From the NCBI RefSeq assembly GCF_008180865.1, contig NZ_VTEX01000002.1, positions 806,001-870,000 of the forward strand: DNA of 64,000 nucleotides. Reading direction: 5' to 3'. Source of the stretch: Rossellomorea aquimaris (GTDB lineage Bacteria; Bacillota; Bacilli; Bacillales; Bacillaceae_B). Both the position numbers and the translations under genes were made by a program. Of this stretch, positions 18,383 through 27,119 are shown in pieces (the stretch's first letter is position 1; each line of letters opens with the position of its first letter). The notes beneath the pieces were generated by a model that had not been told where the DNA came from, ran no database searches, and saw nothing but the letters and a program-made list of their open reading frames with translations.

Positions 18383-18946
18383 ATGCCCAATGATCGACAC
18401 GATTTAGAACTGTATCAGCAAGTTTTAGCCAAAGATTCAACAGCATTACGACAACTTTATCAACAATACGAAAAACTGATTTATTCTTTCTCTTATAAAA
18501 TGACAGGTGATCGGGAAATTGCAGAGGAAGTGATTCAAGAGGTATTTATGAAACTCTGGAAAAAGCACTCTCCCTATGACCACAATAAAGGAAAATTTTC
18601 ATCATGGCTGTTAACGATGACGAGAAATACGTGCCTTGATGCGCTCCGCAGGCGAAAGAAACATGAGTCTGTTGAATATATAGAGAAAGACTCCCTGCAG
18701 GTGACCCATGAGACTCCTGCCGATCAGTTGGAATGGAAAGAAAAAGGAGCAGCGATTCGGGAGTGTATCCAGTCGTTGAAAGATGAACAGCAAAACATTG
18801 TACAATTATTCTATTTCAAAGGGTTGACTCAACAATCCATTGCCGATTCCACTGACATTCCACTAGGGACTGTCAAAGGAAGAATTCGTTTGGCGCTAAA
18901 GCATTTACACACGTGTCTTAAAGGGAAAGGAGGTCAATTCGAATGA
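18383..18946 (+). CDS. ECF sigma factor
   Basis: 187 residues. An extracytoplasmic-function sigma factor: region 2 about 24-90 (EEVIQEVFMKLW, WLLTMTRNTCLDALRRRKK) and region 4 about 125-180 (QQNIVQLFYFKGLTQQSIAD, LGTVKGRIRLALKHL). ATG at 18383 follows AAGGAGCGTAAT; the longer frame from 18338 lacks a ribosome site. The stop overlaps the anti-sigma start by four bases (ATGA), so the pair is translationally coupled. The ECF subgroup is not assigned. Probably autoregulated from the promoter at 18286. Confidence 0.93.
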   Translation: MPNDRHDLELYQQVLAKDSTALRQLYQQYEKLIYSFSYKMTGDREIAEEVIQEVFMKLWKKHSPYDHNKGKFSSWLLTMTRNTCLDALRRRKKHESVEYIEKDSLQVTHETPADQLEWKEKGAAIRECIQSLKDEQQNIVQLFYFKGLTQQSIADSTDIPLGTVKGRIRLALKHLHTCLKGKGGQFE

Positions 18947-19659
18947 CTACACACCAATGCGATTACTTACTGGATTACTACAACGGTCATTTATCTGAAC
19001 TTGAGAGAGCCCAATTTGAAAAACATCTGGAAAGCTGCCCACAGTGTCAGGAAGAACTTCATGAACTGGAGCAGTTAGCAGAATATATGCCTTTCGCATC
19101 TGATGTTGTCGAGCCTCCTAAAGACCTGGAAGACCGTGTTTTGGCTAACATTCTGAGTGAAGAGAAGCCAAAGGCTAACGTCCAACCTTTCTCCACTAAG
19201 AAAAAGAGATCATGGTTCCTCCCTTCTGTCGCAGCTGCCCTGGCCCTTTCCTTAATCGGGAATGCGTATCTGTTTACACAGCTCGAGGACCAGAACGAAG
19301 TGGTTGAACAAGCAACCATCGATCAGGTAGTACAATATGTCGACCTCGCTGCCGTCAGTGGAAATGCAAAGGGTACAGCAAGTATCATCAAGCAGGGGGA
19401 ACAAACAAGCATGGTGGTCCAGGCTTCTGAGCTTCAGGGTCTTTCTGACGAAGAAGTGTATCAGGTCTGGCTCATTAAAGATGATAAACCTGAGCGTGCC
19501 GGAACATTTGTCACGAGTAAGGATGGCAAAGGATCGGTTGTATTCAAGTTTAACGAAGAGTTCACGAAGAAAGATTGGGATACGGTGGCCATCACCCTCG
19601 AGCCCGATGCGAACAGCCAGCTACCTCAAGGGGAGATTGTTTTAGCCTCGGAAATATAA
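18943..19659 (+). CDS. Zinc-finger, RskA-like transmembrane anti-sigma factor
   Basis: 238 residues. The N-terminal cytosolic zinc anti-sigma domain has H28, C32 and C35 (HLESCPQCQEEL). One membrane helix spans about 91-111. The extracellular C-terminal domain (about 130-238) looks like RskA, with VYQVWLIKDDKPERAGTFV. It holds the sigma factor at the membrane until an envelope signal, likely via proteolysis by analogy with RskA. The last residues before the stop are ASEI; a strong terminator follows. Confidence 0.9.
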   Translation: MTTHQCDYLLDYYNGHLSELERAQFEKHLESCPQCQEELHELEQLAEYMPFASDVVEPPKDLEDRVLANILSEEKPKANVQPFSTKKKRSWFLPSVAAALALSLIGNAYLFTQLEDQNEVVEQATIDQVVQYVDLAAVSGNAKGTASIIKQGEQTSMVVQASELQGLSDEEVYQVWLIKDDKPERAGTFVTSKDGKGSVVFKFNEEFTKKDWDTVAITLEPDANSQLPQGEIVLASEI

Positions 19660-19683
19660 AAAAAGTTCAATAAATGTTTTTCG

Positions 19684-19716
19684 CCCGGCAGTCCAGTACT
19701 GCCGGGCTTTTTTATT
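19684..19716 (+). terminator. Terminator of the sigma/anti-sigma operon
   Basis: GCCCGGCAG/CTGCCGGGC with a 7-nt loop, then six Ts. Confidence 0.92.
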
Positions 19717-19943
19717 TCTATTGATGATTATTTCGTTTTTTTGTCTATCGAAATGTTCGAGAAATTCGCACCAGGGAATTAAGTCCTATGTAACAGAGGA
19801 TATACAAATGTTAAACAATATCTATTCGTTATTCATTTCTACTTTTTATATGGCTACATAGTAGAATACCCCCTATCCTTGTTATCTTTTACACCCTACT
19901 TTTCACCCCTATTAAAAAATAATAGAAAAAATTCAAAAAATGT

Positions 19944-19970
19944 GATCCATGTTTGAACTTCTGTCGTTAG
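19944..19970 (+). promoter_or_regulatory. ECF-type promoter of the MPNTG surface-protein gene
   Basis: TGATCCA (GATCCA 19944-19949), a 15-bp spacer, CGTTAG (19965-19970), then CTTTATGAAAAT. It lies 40 bp ahead of the gene start. The remainder of the 19717-20010 gap is AT-rich with no convincing gene. Confidence 0.83.
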
Positions 19971-20010
19971 CTTTATGAAAATATAAAAAAAAAAAAGGAG
20001 CGATTCAATT

Positions 20011-21363
20011 ATGAAAATGAAAAAAAGTTATTTAGCCGTCCCTTTAAGTATGACATTACTAGTACCGACTGTAGGTACAGTTTCAGCCCACAACGGCGAA
20101 GATCATTCACACGAGGTGAAAGTGGATACTCCAGCAGGAGAATTAAGAACAACATTGGACCATTTACTTACTGAGCATGCATACTTAGCGGTGGAAGCGA
20201 TGAGACGCGGAGCTGAAGGAGCTGAAGATTTTGACGCAGCAGCCGGTGCCCTGAATGATAACGCAGCCGATTTAAAAGGAGCGATCGCTTCTGTATACGG
20301 TGAAGAAGCCGGTAATCAATTCAACACAATCTGGACGAATCACATCGGATTCTTCGTTGATTATGTAAAAGCTACAGGTGCTGATGATCAAGCGGCGAAA
20401 GACGAAGCACTTGCAAATCTTGCAGGCTACAAAGAAGAGTTCTCTAACTTCCTTGAAACGGCAACTGGTGAACGATTAAAATCTGATAGTTTGGCAGAAG
20501 GACTTCAAATGCATATCAACCAACTGATCGGTGCTTTTGATAGTTATGTAGCCGGTAACTATGAAAAGGCTTACGAATACGAGCGTGAGGCTATCGGACA
20601 TATGGGAATGGTATCAAAAGGATTATCAAGCGCCATCACGGATCAATATCCTGACAAATTCGAAAATACCATGGCTGTTACTCCGGCAACGGATTTACGT
20701 TCAACTCTTAACCACTTATTAACAGAGCATGCTGCCCTTGCAACGATGGCCATGCAAAACGGGATTGACGGATCAGAAGATTTCGATGCTTCTGTTGGTG
20801 CCCTGAATGCAAATACCGACGACCTGTCTGCAGCAATCGCTTCTGTATACGGTGAAGAAGCAGGTAACCAGTTCAAAGACATGTGGTCCAAGCATATCGG
20901 GTTTTTCGTTGATTATGTGAAAGCAACAGGTACTGAAGATGAAGCAGCAAAAGAAGAAGCCCTTAAGAACCTTGATGGATATCGTGCAGAATTCTCCAAA
21001 TTCCTTGAAACGGCAACGGACGGTCGTTTAAAATCTGACGCCTTAGCAGAAGGACTTCAAATGCACGTGGATCAACTGATTGGAGCATTCGACAGCTATG
21101 CTGCCGGTGATTATGAAAAATCCTGGGATCAAATCCGTATGGCATATGAGCATATGCTGAATCCTGCAAAAGGATTATCAGGAGCATTTGCTGATCAGTT
21201 CCCTGACAAATTCAAAGCCAATATGCCTTCTGAAATGCCAAACACCGGTATGGGTGGAACAGCCGGAAATGAATTCCCATTCGAATTCCTTCTTGCAGCT
21301 CTGCTGATCATCGCTGGTGGAACCACACTAGGAATGAAAAAATACGCTACACACAAAAAATAA
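20011..21363 (+). CDS. Cell-wall-anchored, internally duplicated His-rich helical protein
   Basis: 450 residues. Signal peptide 1-26 (ending TVSA), then HNGEDHSHE. Two similar helical domains of about 175 residues follow, 45-222 and 229-404. Five histidines are conserved between them: H51/H235, H56/H240, H111/H295, H168/H352 and H197/H381, in segments such as HLLTEHA, HIGFFVDYVKATG and EGLQMH. The C-terminus has MPNTG (409-413), a hydrophobic stretch and a KKYATHKK tail, a variant LPXTG sortase signal. Start ATG follows AAAAAGGAG. The conserved helical His and Glu suggest metal or haem binding, which is unproven. Not a family I can name. Under the ECF-type promoter. Confidence 0.88.
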   Translation: MKMKKSYLAVPLSMTLLVPTVGTVSAHNGEDHSHEVKVDTPAGELRTTLDHLLTEHAYLAVEAMRRGAEGAEDFDAAAGALNDNAADLKGAIASVYGEEAGNQFNTIWTNHIGFFVDYVKATGADDQAAKDEALANLAGYKEEFSNFLETATGERLKSDSLAEGLQMHINQLIGAFDSYVAGNYEKAYEYEREAIGHMGMVSKGLSSAITDQYPDKFENTMAVTPATDLRSTLNHLLTEHAALATMAMQNGIDGSEDFDASVGALNANTDDLSAAIASVYGEEAGNQFKDMWSKHIGFFVDYVKATGTEDEAAKEEALKNLDGYRAEFSKFLETATDGRLKSDALAEGLQMHVDQLIGAFDSYAAGDYEKSWDQIRMAYEHMLNPAKGLSGAFADQFPDKFKANMPSEMPNTGMGGTAGNEFPFEFLLAALLIIAGGTTLGMKKYATHKK

Positions 21364-21375
21364 TAGGAAAAGATG

Positions 21376-21405
21376 AGAGGGACGGACCTATTAAGGTCCG
21401 TCCCC
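21376..21405. terminator. Compact word-pair terminator
   Basis: AGAGGGACGGACCT, a 4-nt loop region, then AGGTCCGTCCCC form a 12-bp hairpin 12 bp after the surface-protein stop. No clear T run, so it may act as a hairpin barrier rather than a full terminator. Confidence 0.65.
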
Positions 21406-21437
21406 CAGTGTGAAGATGAAAGGAGTGGCTTCACATA

Positions 21438-21545
21438 ATGTATACTATGAGGGTTGTACTACTTGTGCTTGTACTATTGCCCATTTCTGCTTGTTCTGCA
21501 GGATTAAGTTCAAGTTCTCAAGAAGACAAGGCGCACAACCGATAA
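21438..21545 (+). CDS. Possible tiny lipoprotein
   Basis: 35 residues: MYTMRVVLLVLVLLPISACS then a short polar tail. It looks like a type II signal peptide with lipobox PISAC and almost no mature part. AAAGGAG lies upstream at a longer than ideal 12-nt spacing. It could be a real peptide lipoprotein or the remnant of a larger gene. Confidence 0.4.
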   Translation: MYTMRVVLLVLVLLPISACSAGLSSSSQEDKAHNR

Positions 21546-21607
21546 ACAAGACGAAAAGCCGTAAGATCAAACGGAAAGCACCACCGCTTCCCCTTTCCCA
21601 TAAATAA

Positions 21608-21646
21608 AAAACAGCACGGACTCTTTCCGCTGCTGTTTTTTTATGG
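21608..21646 (+). terminator. Terminator downstream of the tiny lipoprotein frame
   Basis: AACAGCA..GGA/TCC..TGCTGTT hairpin followed by seven Ts. Its presence supports transcription through 21438-21545. Confidence 0.75.
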
Positions 21647-21691
21647 ATATTTTTACAAGATAGGGAAAACCTACTAGTAAGGAAGGTGAAG

Positions 21692-21922
21692 ATGATGAAC
21701 GAACAACAACTTGAAGATCTGTTCAGCTTTTATGGCTATGAGAATCTATACAAGCGATTCAAGACCCCTCTTTATGTGACTGGCATTATGGATGATGCAG
21801 ATGCAGAATTAGTTGAAGATTTCTTTGAGAATTTCACATTCGATGGACCTGTTTTATTTGATGAGTTCAGGTTTTGGTTTCAATATTATGAAGTGTCCAA
21901 ACAACCGCCATTCACGTTATAA
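21692..21922 (+). CDS. Small acidic protein of unknown function
   Basis: 76 residues, acidic and aromatic (ELVEDFFENFTFDGPVLF, FRFWFQYYEV), predicted cytosolic. AAGGAAGGTGA precedes tandem ATG codons at 21692 and 21695; either may be used. The gene has its own upstream region and shares a terminator with nos. No family recognised. Confidence 0.7.
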   Translation: MMNEQQLEDLFSFYGYENLYKRFKTPLYVTGIMDDADAELVEDFFENFTFDGPVLFDEFRFWFQYYEVSKQPPFTL

Positions 21923-21960
21923 AAAAAGCTGCTTTCTGTACAAAACAGAAAACAGCTCCC
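21923..21960. terminator. Bidirectional terminator
   Basis: AGCTG..TTCTGT/ACAGAA..CAGCT hairpin between the small acidic gene and the convergent nos gene. Confidence 0.75.
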
Positions 21961-21961
21961 C

Positions 21962-23041
21962 TTAATAAGGCGCATCCTGATAGAAATAATTCGTCGAATT
22001 CCACGTATTGTCGTACTCTTTATGAAATATATGAGTCGCTGCCGGGGACACAGGTGGTATCAACCATGTCCAATCCCCGGTCACATCACGGTCGGCGCTC
22101 TTCTCGTTCTCTTCAAACAAGCGGAACTGCTGGGCAGCCGTATGATGATCCACGATGCTTACCCCATCTTCTTTAAAGGAATGGAGCACGGCGATATTCA
22201 ACTCGATCAGCGCTTTATCTTTCCACAACGTTGCCGCCCTCGACATATCCAACCCCATGCAGCTCGCTACTTTCGGCAGAAGATTATAGCGGTTCTCATC
22301 CGCAAGATTCCGTGCGCCGATTTCCGTCTCCATATACCAGCCGTTAAACGGAGCTGCTTTATATGAGATGCCCCCGATTTTCAATTCCATATCAGAAATG
22401 ATCGGAACTCCATACCACTTCAACCCCAAATCCTGGAACCAGTCAAACTCAGGGTGGCGTAGAGGAACCTCCAACTTAAGTCGGGATTCAATCTCTTTCC
22501 ACTGTGGAGGTCCGTCCCCGATTTGCACGACGAAAGGCAGGACATCAAAGTCAGTCCCCTGCCCTTTCCAGCCAAGCTCCTCGCATTTCTTCGTAAAACC
22601 GATGGAATGCGGGTCTCCTGCATACTGCCCATCCTCCACATAGCCGGCATATCTGATCAATTGATGATTCCATAGTCTGATGTCAGGCTGCTGTGGCTGA
22701 GACGGTCTGAAGATGGTAATCGTCGGACGGATTCTACCATTATTGGAAGCATAGTCGAGGTGGCGCTTTAACGCACCGAAAACCTCGTCCTCCGTCGACG
22801 CTTCCCTTTCGTCAAACACGTTCAACGAATTCCAGAACAAGCGGCCGATGCAGCGATTGCTATTTCTCCACGCCATCTTGGCTCCGTGTACAAGCTCTTC
22901 TCTTGTATGAGTATAGGTTCCTTCTGTTCTTAGTTCATCTTCTATTTGTTGTAAGCGCAGCATCATGTCTTGCACGCTTTTATTTAATTCCTGATAACAT
23001 TGCTCAATGAACGCCCTCGCCTCATCCAAAATCTGTGTCAA
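21962..23041 (-). CDS. nos: Bacterial nitric oxide synthase (oxygenase)
   Basis: 359 residues. Makes NO and citrulline from arginine via N-hydroxyarginine, using a cellular reductase. The haem thiolate is C64 in [12 protein letters not shown]. Other family segments are [15 protein letters not shown] and [10 protein letters not shown]. As in other Bacillus, there is no reductase domain. TTG at 23041 follows GGGAAG and gives a normal family N-terminus. A GGGACGGACC word (22509-22518) encodes part of GDGPP. The window also holds hmp and nsrR 21 kb away, so both NO production and NO defence are present. Confidence 0.95.
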   Translation of the reverse strand: MTQILDEARAFIEQCYQELNKSVQDMMLRLQQIEDELRTEGTYTHTREELVHGAKMAWRNSNRCIGRLFWNSLNVFDEREASTEDEVFGALKRHLDYASNNGRIRPTITIFRPSQPQQPDIRLWNHQLIRYAGYVEDGQYAGDPHSIGFTKKCEELGWKGQGTDFDVLPFVVQIGDGPPQWKEIESRLKLEVPLRHPEFDWFQDLGLKWYGVPIISDMELKIGGISYKAAPFNGWYMETEIGARNLADENRYNLLPKVASCMGLDMSRAATLWKDKALIELNIAVLHSFKEDGVSIVDHHTAAQQFRLFEENEKSADRDVTGDWTWLIPPVSPAATHIFHKEYDNTWNSTNYFYQDAPY

Positions 23042-23143
23042 TATAATCGCTTCCCAACTTTCTTATTCAGCGCATACTGTACCTTCAAGTATACCATTTA
23101 TCCTATACTCTTTTCCTTGGTACATTTGAACAACCATTGAATC

Positions 23144-23659
23144 TTAATGCGTCAGCGCTTTTTCATAGCAGCGATATTCCTGATGCCCCTCTGGTTTAGA
23201 GGTGAAATAGACCGATCCCCGGTAATCATAGCCCATTTTTTCATAAAGGTAATTTGCTCCCGTGTTCCTCGAATACGCATCTAACCGGATACTATCGAAG
23301 CCTTTTTCACGAGCGAACTCTTCACATTTCTCCATGAAGATTTTCCCCAATCCATTACCCTGCTGAAGGGGATCGAGAAACAAGGCATGAATCACCCACT
23401 CATTCTCAAGTTTCCAAGGAATCTCGGACCATTCCGGGGACTGCCATTCATTCAGGGTCGCGGATCCTGCTATTTTTTCATCTATCATAAGTACGTACAG
23501 ATTTCCATTTGTCATTTCTTCCTCAAAATATTCACGGCTTGGGTAGACTTCATTCCATTGAAGTAATCCCTTTTCATCCAGATCCTTTTTACATCTCAAG
23601 TACACGTCCATAATTGTGTCGAGATGGTCAGGATTCGCTTGCTTTAGTTGAATGTTCAT
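23144..23659 (-). CDS. GNAT-family N-acetyltransferase
   Basis: 171 residues with the GNAT fold. The acetyl-CoA-binding loop reads LFLDPLQQGNGLGKIFMEKC; the C-terminal segment is DAYSRNTGANYLYEKMGY. ATG follows GAAGAGGAAAAAAAA. Acceptor substrate unknown. Single gene. Confidence 0.88.
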   Translation of the reverse strand: MNIQLKQANPDHLDTIMDVYLRCKKDLDEKGLLQWNEVYPSREYFEEEMTNGNLYVLMIDEKIAGSATLNEWQSPEWSEIPWKLENEWVIHALFLDPLQQGNGLGKIFMEKCEEFAREKGFDSIRLDAYSRNTGANYLYEKMGYDYRGSVYFTSKPEGHQEYRCYEKALTH

Positions 23660-23756
23660 TTTTTTTTCCTCTTCTTATCATTGGATTTATGTACTCTTCT
23701 AGTGTTTCTTGATGATATGGCGGTTATACTGAACCCCGCAATCAACCTTTCACGAA

Positions 23757-24737
23757 TCATGAGAGTGGTGATCCCTTCAGCTTTTCTGCCACTCTCTCTC
23801 CTGCTGAAATCCCGGATAAATAAGCACTTTCAAACCGAGTACGTCCTGCTTCATCATTTTCTCTTAAAAAGGCGTCTCCACAAACAATAACCCGCTGATT
23901 ACTTCCAAGTTCCACATAAGGGGAGCGAACGACTTTTTCTGCCTCTGCATATTTCCAGCGTTTCAATTGAGCATCGACCAGTTGATTTCCCTCTCCGAGA
24001 TGAAGTTCTGCAACCTTCTGAATTTCACCCAAAATGGTGTCGTCCTCAAGATCAAAGCGCTTCTTCGACCAGGCTCCCGTCATATACACACTCACCGTTA
24101 CTGTTGAAGAAATTCCTTTCTTATGATGATCCACCACCCGTTCAACTCCCGGGGGCAATTGTTCGTCCTTATGTCCCGGTGCAGGTACGATGCTTACCTG
24201 ATTAAAGGTGAACATTCCAACGAAACAAGGAGCGAACGTGATATGCTTTAGCTCCTTGCTTTCGATCTTAGGTAGCAAAGTAAGGGCTTGAGGTACTGGT
24301 GCCGTTACGATGATATGTTCGCAAAGGATCTTTTCACCATTATCCAGTTCCACTTCCAGAGGTCCGTCCCTCCCATCAAGGATGGAGGAGACTTTCGTAT
24401 TAAGCTCAATTGGAAGTGCTTCGGCCAAGTTTTTGGCCAGGGCGTTCATTCCATTGACTGAGGTGTAGCGCGGGTAGGGGTCGCCAAACCACCTTTTGAT
24501 CCAGCCTGACTGGAGCCAATTCTCAACGTCTGTTTGAAGTTCTGGAGAGCGAACAGTGAAGAACTGTGCGCCGTGATCCGCTTTTCCGTCTTGGATACGC
24601 CTTGTGGCGAGTCTCCCTCCGACACTTGTACTCTTTTCAATGACGATGATATCCGTTATTCCATTATCTTTTAACGTTTTGGCAGCCATGATCCCTGACA
24701 GGCCTCCACCGATGATGATCACTTCTTTTTTAAACAT
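23757..24737 (-). CDS. FAD-dependent amine-oxidase/renalase-like oxidoreductase
   Basis: 326 residues. The N-terminal Rossmann FAD motif IIIGGGLSGIMAAKTL and the second dinucleotide segment STSVGGRLATRR place it with the NAD(P)-binding, renalase-like flavoproteins. The C-terminal FAD motif is VIVCGDAF. ATG follows GAGAGGATGAG. A dispersed word (24361-24370) encodes part of GRDGPLE. Substrate unknown. Confidence 0.87.
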   Translation of the reverse strand: MFKKEVIIIGGGLSGIMAAKTLKDNGITDIIVIEKSTSVGGRLATRRIQDGKADHGAQFFTVRSPELQTDVENWLQSGWIKRWFGDPYPRYTSVNGMNALAKNLAEALPIELNTKVSSILDGRDGPLEVELDNGEKILCEHIIVTAPVPQALTLLPKIESKELKHITFAPCFVGMFTFNQVSIVPAPGHKDEQLPPGVERVVDHHKKGISSTVTVSVYMTGAWSKKRFDLEDDTILGEIQKVAELHLGEGNQLVDAQLKRWKYAEAEKVVRSPYVELGSNQRVIVCGDAFLRENDEAGRTRFESAYLSGISAGERVAEKLKGSPLS

Positions 24738-24790
24738 TCAATCTCATCCTCTCTTCTTTTTCATTATACAAAGGTCATTGGAAATTATGG

Positions 24791-24823
24791 AAGGGAGATG
24801 ACTTCAACGTCATCTCCCTTCTA
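24791..24823. terminator. Terminator of the ABC-F gene
   Basis: AAGGGAGATGAC/GTCATCTCCCTT stem with a 6-nt loop, just after the ABC-F stop. It serves the minus strand despite a weak T run. Confidence 0.65.
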
Positions 24824-24825
24824 CA

Positions 24826-26703
24826 CTAACCCATTAATTCTTCTAACTCCTGATACATTTTGTCTCGATCCTGCTCTTTCTGTTCTTTTTCCTTATACAG
24901 TTCCTGAAGGATGTCCAAGTCTTCTTGTGAAAGAAGCATCTCTTCAATGGAAAAAATCTCTTCTTCAACCCGTTCCAGCTCAGCTTCCACCTCTTCCATC
25001 TTCCGCGACGGTTTTTCAGGTGCCGCTTTAGGGGGTGCTTCTTTTTTCACAACAACTGCAGGCACTTCCTGCGGAACAAGTTCAGGCAGCTTTTCCTTTG
25101 CCCAGCTATATGGACCATCAAAGAAATAAAGTTCGCCCTTATGAATCCAGTACGTTTTCTTAAATAACTTATTTAAAAAGTACCGATCATGAGATACAGC
25201 CAGGATCGTGCCTTTAAAGTCCTCCAAGGCATCCTCCAACACTTCTCTTGAATCAATATCCAGATGGTTCGTCGGCTCATCAAGGACAAGGAAGTTAATG
25301 TCCTGATACATCAATTGGGCAAGGCGGAGTCTCATCTTTTCCCCACCGCTCAGCTGCCCTACTCGTCGAAACACATTCGGTCCATAAAATAAAAATTTAG
25401 CTAGAATATGCCGTGCATCTCCCTCTGTCACGGGAACCTCTTCCCGAAACGCATCAATCAAACGAACACTTGGATCCGCTACCGTAAAGTGCTGGGAAAG
25501 ATAGCCTAATTTCACATTGCTTCCGATTTTCACAACACCTGCATCGGCGGTTTCTTCCCCGAGAAGCATTCTGATAATCGTTGATTTACCGGTTCCATTC
25601 TGTCCGACAATCGCAGTACGATCCTTGAAGTGGACGAGGAGATCGGCGCCACTGAACAAGCTTTTGTCTCCATAAGCCTTTGAAGCACCCTCCATGGAAA
25701 ACACGATTTTCCCGCTTCGATCCGTTTCCTCAAATTCCAATCCCATCTTCTTACGGTCCAGAACCGGGCGCTTGATCTTCTCCATCCGTTCTAACGCCCT
25801 CTCCATGTTACGTGCCCGTTTATGCAAAGCTTCGTTAGGAGGATTTGCCTGATTTGCCCATTCCCTTAACCGTTTGATCGCTTCCTTCATTTTCTTGATT
25901 TTCTTCTGTTGCTCCTGATAGGCTTGAAATTCGATCATCAAACGTTCTTCCTTTTCCTTCACAAAACCGGAGTAATTCGTATGATAAATCGTCAATTCCC
26001 CGTCCTCTAAGTCATACACCTTCGTAATCACGTTATCGAGAAAATAGCGATCATGGGAAATACACACGACGGTGCCCTCATACTCTCTCAAAAAATCCTC
26101 CAGCCATTCCACGGCTCCGATATCCAGGTGGTTCGTTGGTTCATCAAGGAGCAGAAGATCAGGTTTTTGCAAAAGTATCAAGCCTAAACAAAGCTTCGTT
26201 TGTTCCCCACCACTGCAGTCATTGAAGTCCTTATCCACCAATTCACTGATGTCCAATCCATTGACGATCTTTGAAATATTGGATTCAATTTCATATCCCC
26301 CGGCAAGAGTGAATCGGTCCTGGTTTTTGCCGTATTCCTCTAATAATCGGTTGAGAGTATCGGCATCTTGCTCCGTCCCCATTTGAAATTCCAATTCTTT
26401 TAATCGCTCACCGGTCTTGATTAATTCGGAAAACGCAGAGCGTAATACGTCAAGTCCTTTCGTACCTTCCGGATAATGAGGGATTTGCGCAAGGTAGCCT
26501 ACCCTGGCTCCCTTCTTTAAATGAACAAGACCTTTATCAGGGGATTCGACTCCTGATAATAATTTAAATATCGTCGTCTTCCCCGTCCCATTTCTGCCAA
26601 CGAGACCGATTCTTGCTCTTTCTGGTATTTCAAAGGATAAGTCCTCAAATATTAAATGTCCTCCAAACATCTTACTTAATTCCTGTGCACTGCATAGTAT
26701 CAT
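24826..26703 (-). CDS. ABC-F ATPase, probable ribosome-protection factor
   Basis: 625 residues, two ATPase domains and no membrane domain. Walker A GRNGTGKTT and GQNGTGKST; signatures SGGEQTKLCL and SGGEKMRLRL; Walker B DEPTNHLD twice. The interdomain linker is basic and followed by a C-terminal coiled coil (about 575-625). ABC-F proteins act on the ribosome, some displacing antibiotics. ATG at 26703 follows GGAAGAGG; the upstream ATG at 26724 lacks a site. The leader peptide and terminator upstream point to antibiotic-inducible control, as for vmlR and similar genes. It does not closely match VmlR itself. Confidence 0.88.
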   Translation of the reverse strand: MILCSAQELSKMFGGHLIFEDLSFEIPERARIGLVGRNGTGKTTIFKLLSGVESPDKGLVHLKKGARVGYLAQIPHYPEGTKGLDVLRSAFSELIKTGERLKELEFQMGTEQDADTLNRLLEEYGKNQDRFTLAGGYEIESNISKIVNGLDISELVDKDFNDCSGGEQTKLCLGLILLQKPDLLLLDEPTNHLDIGAVEWLEDFLREYEGTVVCISHDRYFLDNVITKVYDLEDGELTIYHTNYSGFVKEKEERLMIEFQAYQEQQKKIKKMKEAIKRLREWANQANPPNEALHKRARNMERALERMEKIKRPVLDRKKMGLEFEETDRSGKIVFSMEGASKAYGDKSLFSGADLLVHFKDRTAIVGQNGTGKSTIIRMLLGEETADAGVVKIGSNVKLGYLSQHFTVADPSVRLIDAFREEVPVTEGDARHILAKFLFYGPNVFRRVGQLSGGEKMRLRLAQLMYQDINFLVLDEPTNHLDIDSREVLEDALEDFKGTILAVSHDRYFLNKLFKKTYWIHKGELYFFDGPYSWAKEKLPELVPQEVPAVVVKKEAPPKAAPEKPSRKMEEVEAELERVEEEIFSIEEMLLSQEDLDILQELYKEKEQKEQDRDKMYQELEELMG

Positions 26704-26756
26704 TTTCCTCTTCCTTTCGTTCATCTATTTTAAGGTAAGAGGTTCCGTTATGATCA

Positions 26757-26796
26757 CAAAAAAGCCATGGGAAGCAGAAGGCTCTCCCATGGCTGA
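26757..26796 (-). terminator. Attenuator terminator ahead of the ABC-F gene
   Basis: AGCCATGGGA/TCCCATGGCT 10-bp stem followed by six Ts on the minus strand, ending about 54 bp before the ABC-F start. A second terminator-like hairpin (GGGGGCG/CGCTCTC plus a T run) lies at about 26838-26865, and a GAAGTGC/GCACTTC arm at about 26800-26820 lies between them. Confidence 0.8.
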
Positions 26797-26926
26797 TCGA
26801 AGTGCGATGGCACTTCCCCCTTTTATAAAAGAAGGCATAAAAAAAGAGAGCGAAAACGCCCCCTTTTTCCGATTCTTTATAGAAAAGTGATTGGAATTGA
26901 GACCTCTTACCGTTCAGTATTCATAT

Positions 26927-27040
26927 TTATTTGCTGAAAAAGGGCATACGTGTCCCCTTGAAGGCAAATACATGAAAAATTGCACGGCAAATGTAAATAT
27001 AGTCTAAATACTTCCCACGCAATCCTACAGAACGATTCAT
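26927..27040 (-). CDS. Leader peptide of the ABC-F gene
   Basis: 37 residues: MNRSVGLRGKYLDYIYICRA, then IFHVFAFKGTRMPFFSK. ATG at 27040 follows a near-perfect AAAAGGAGGTGG site. It lies 55 bp after a strong promoter and ahead of the attenuator. I infer that drug-stalled ribosomes on this peptide change RNA folding and allow read-through. The peptide sequence is not itself recognised. Confidence 0.72.
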   Translation of the reverse strand: MNRSVGLRGKYLDYIYICRAIFHVFAFKGTRMPFFSK

Positions 27041-27084
27041 CTCAATTCCACCTCCTTTTCCATTAAACGATAGTTAATATCACC

Positions 27085-27114
27085 ATTATATAATTATTCT
27101 GAAAGCTTTTGCAA
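27085..27114 (-). promoter_or_regulatory. Sigma-A promoter of the leader/ABC-F unit
   Basis: Minus strand TTGCAA and TATAAT separated by 18 bp. It begins right after the stop of the DUF2339 gene. Confidence 0.72.
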
Positions 27115-27119
27115 TGTGT

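Noticed and set aside
19808-19861. A 17-codon frame (MLNNIYSLF...) after AGAGGATATACAA
   Set aside because: Too short to judge and with no support; the region is better explained as promoter and leader of the MPNTG gene.
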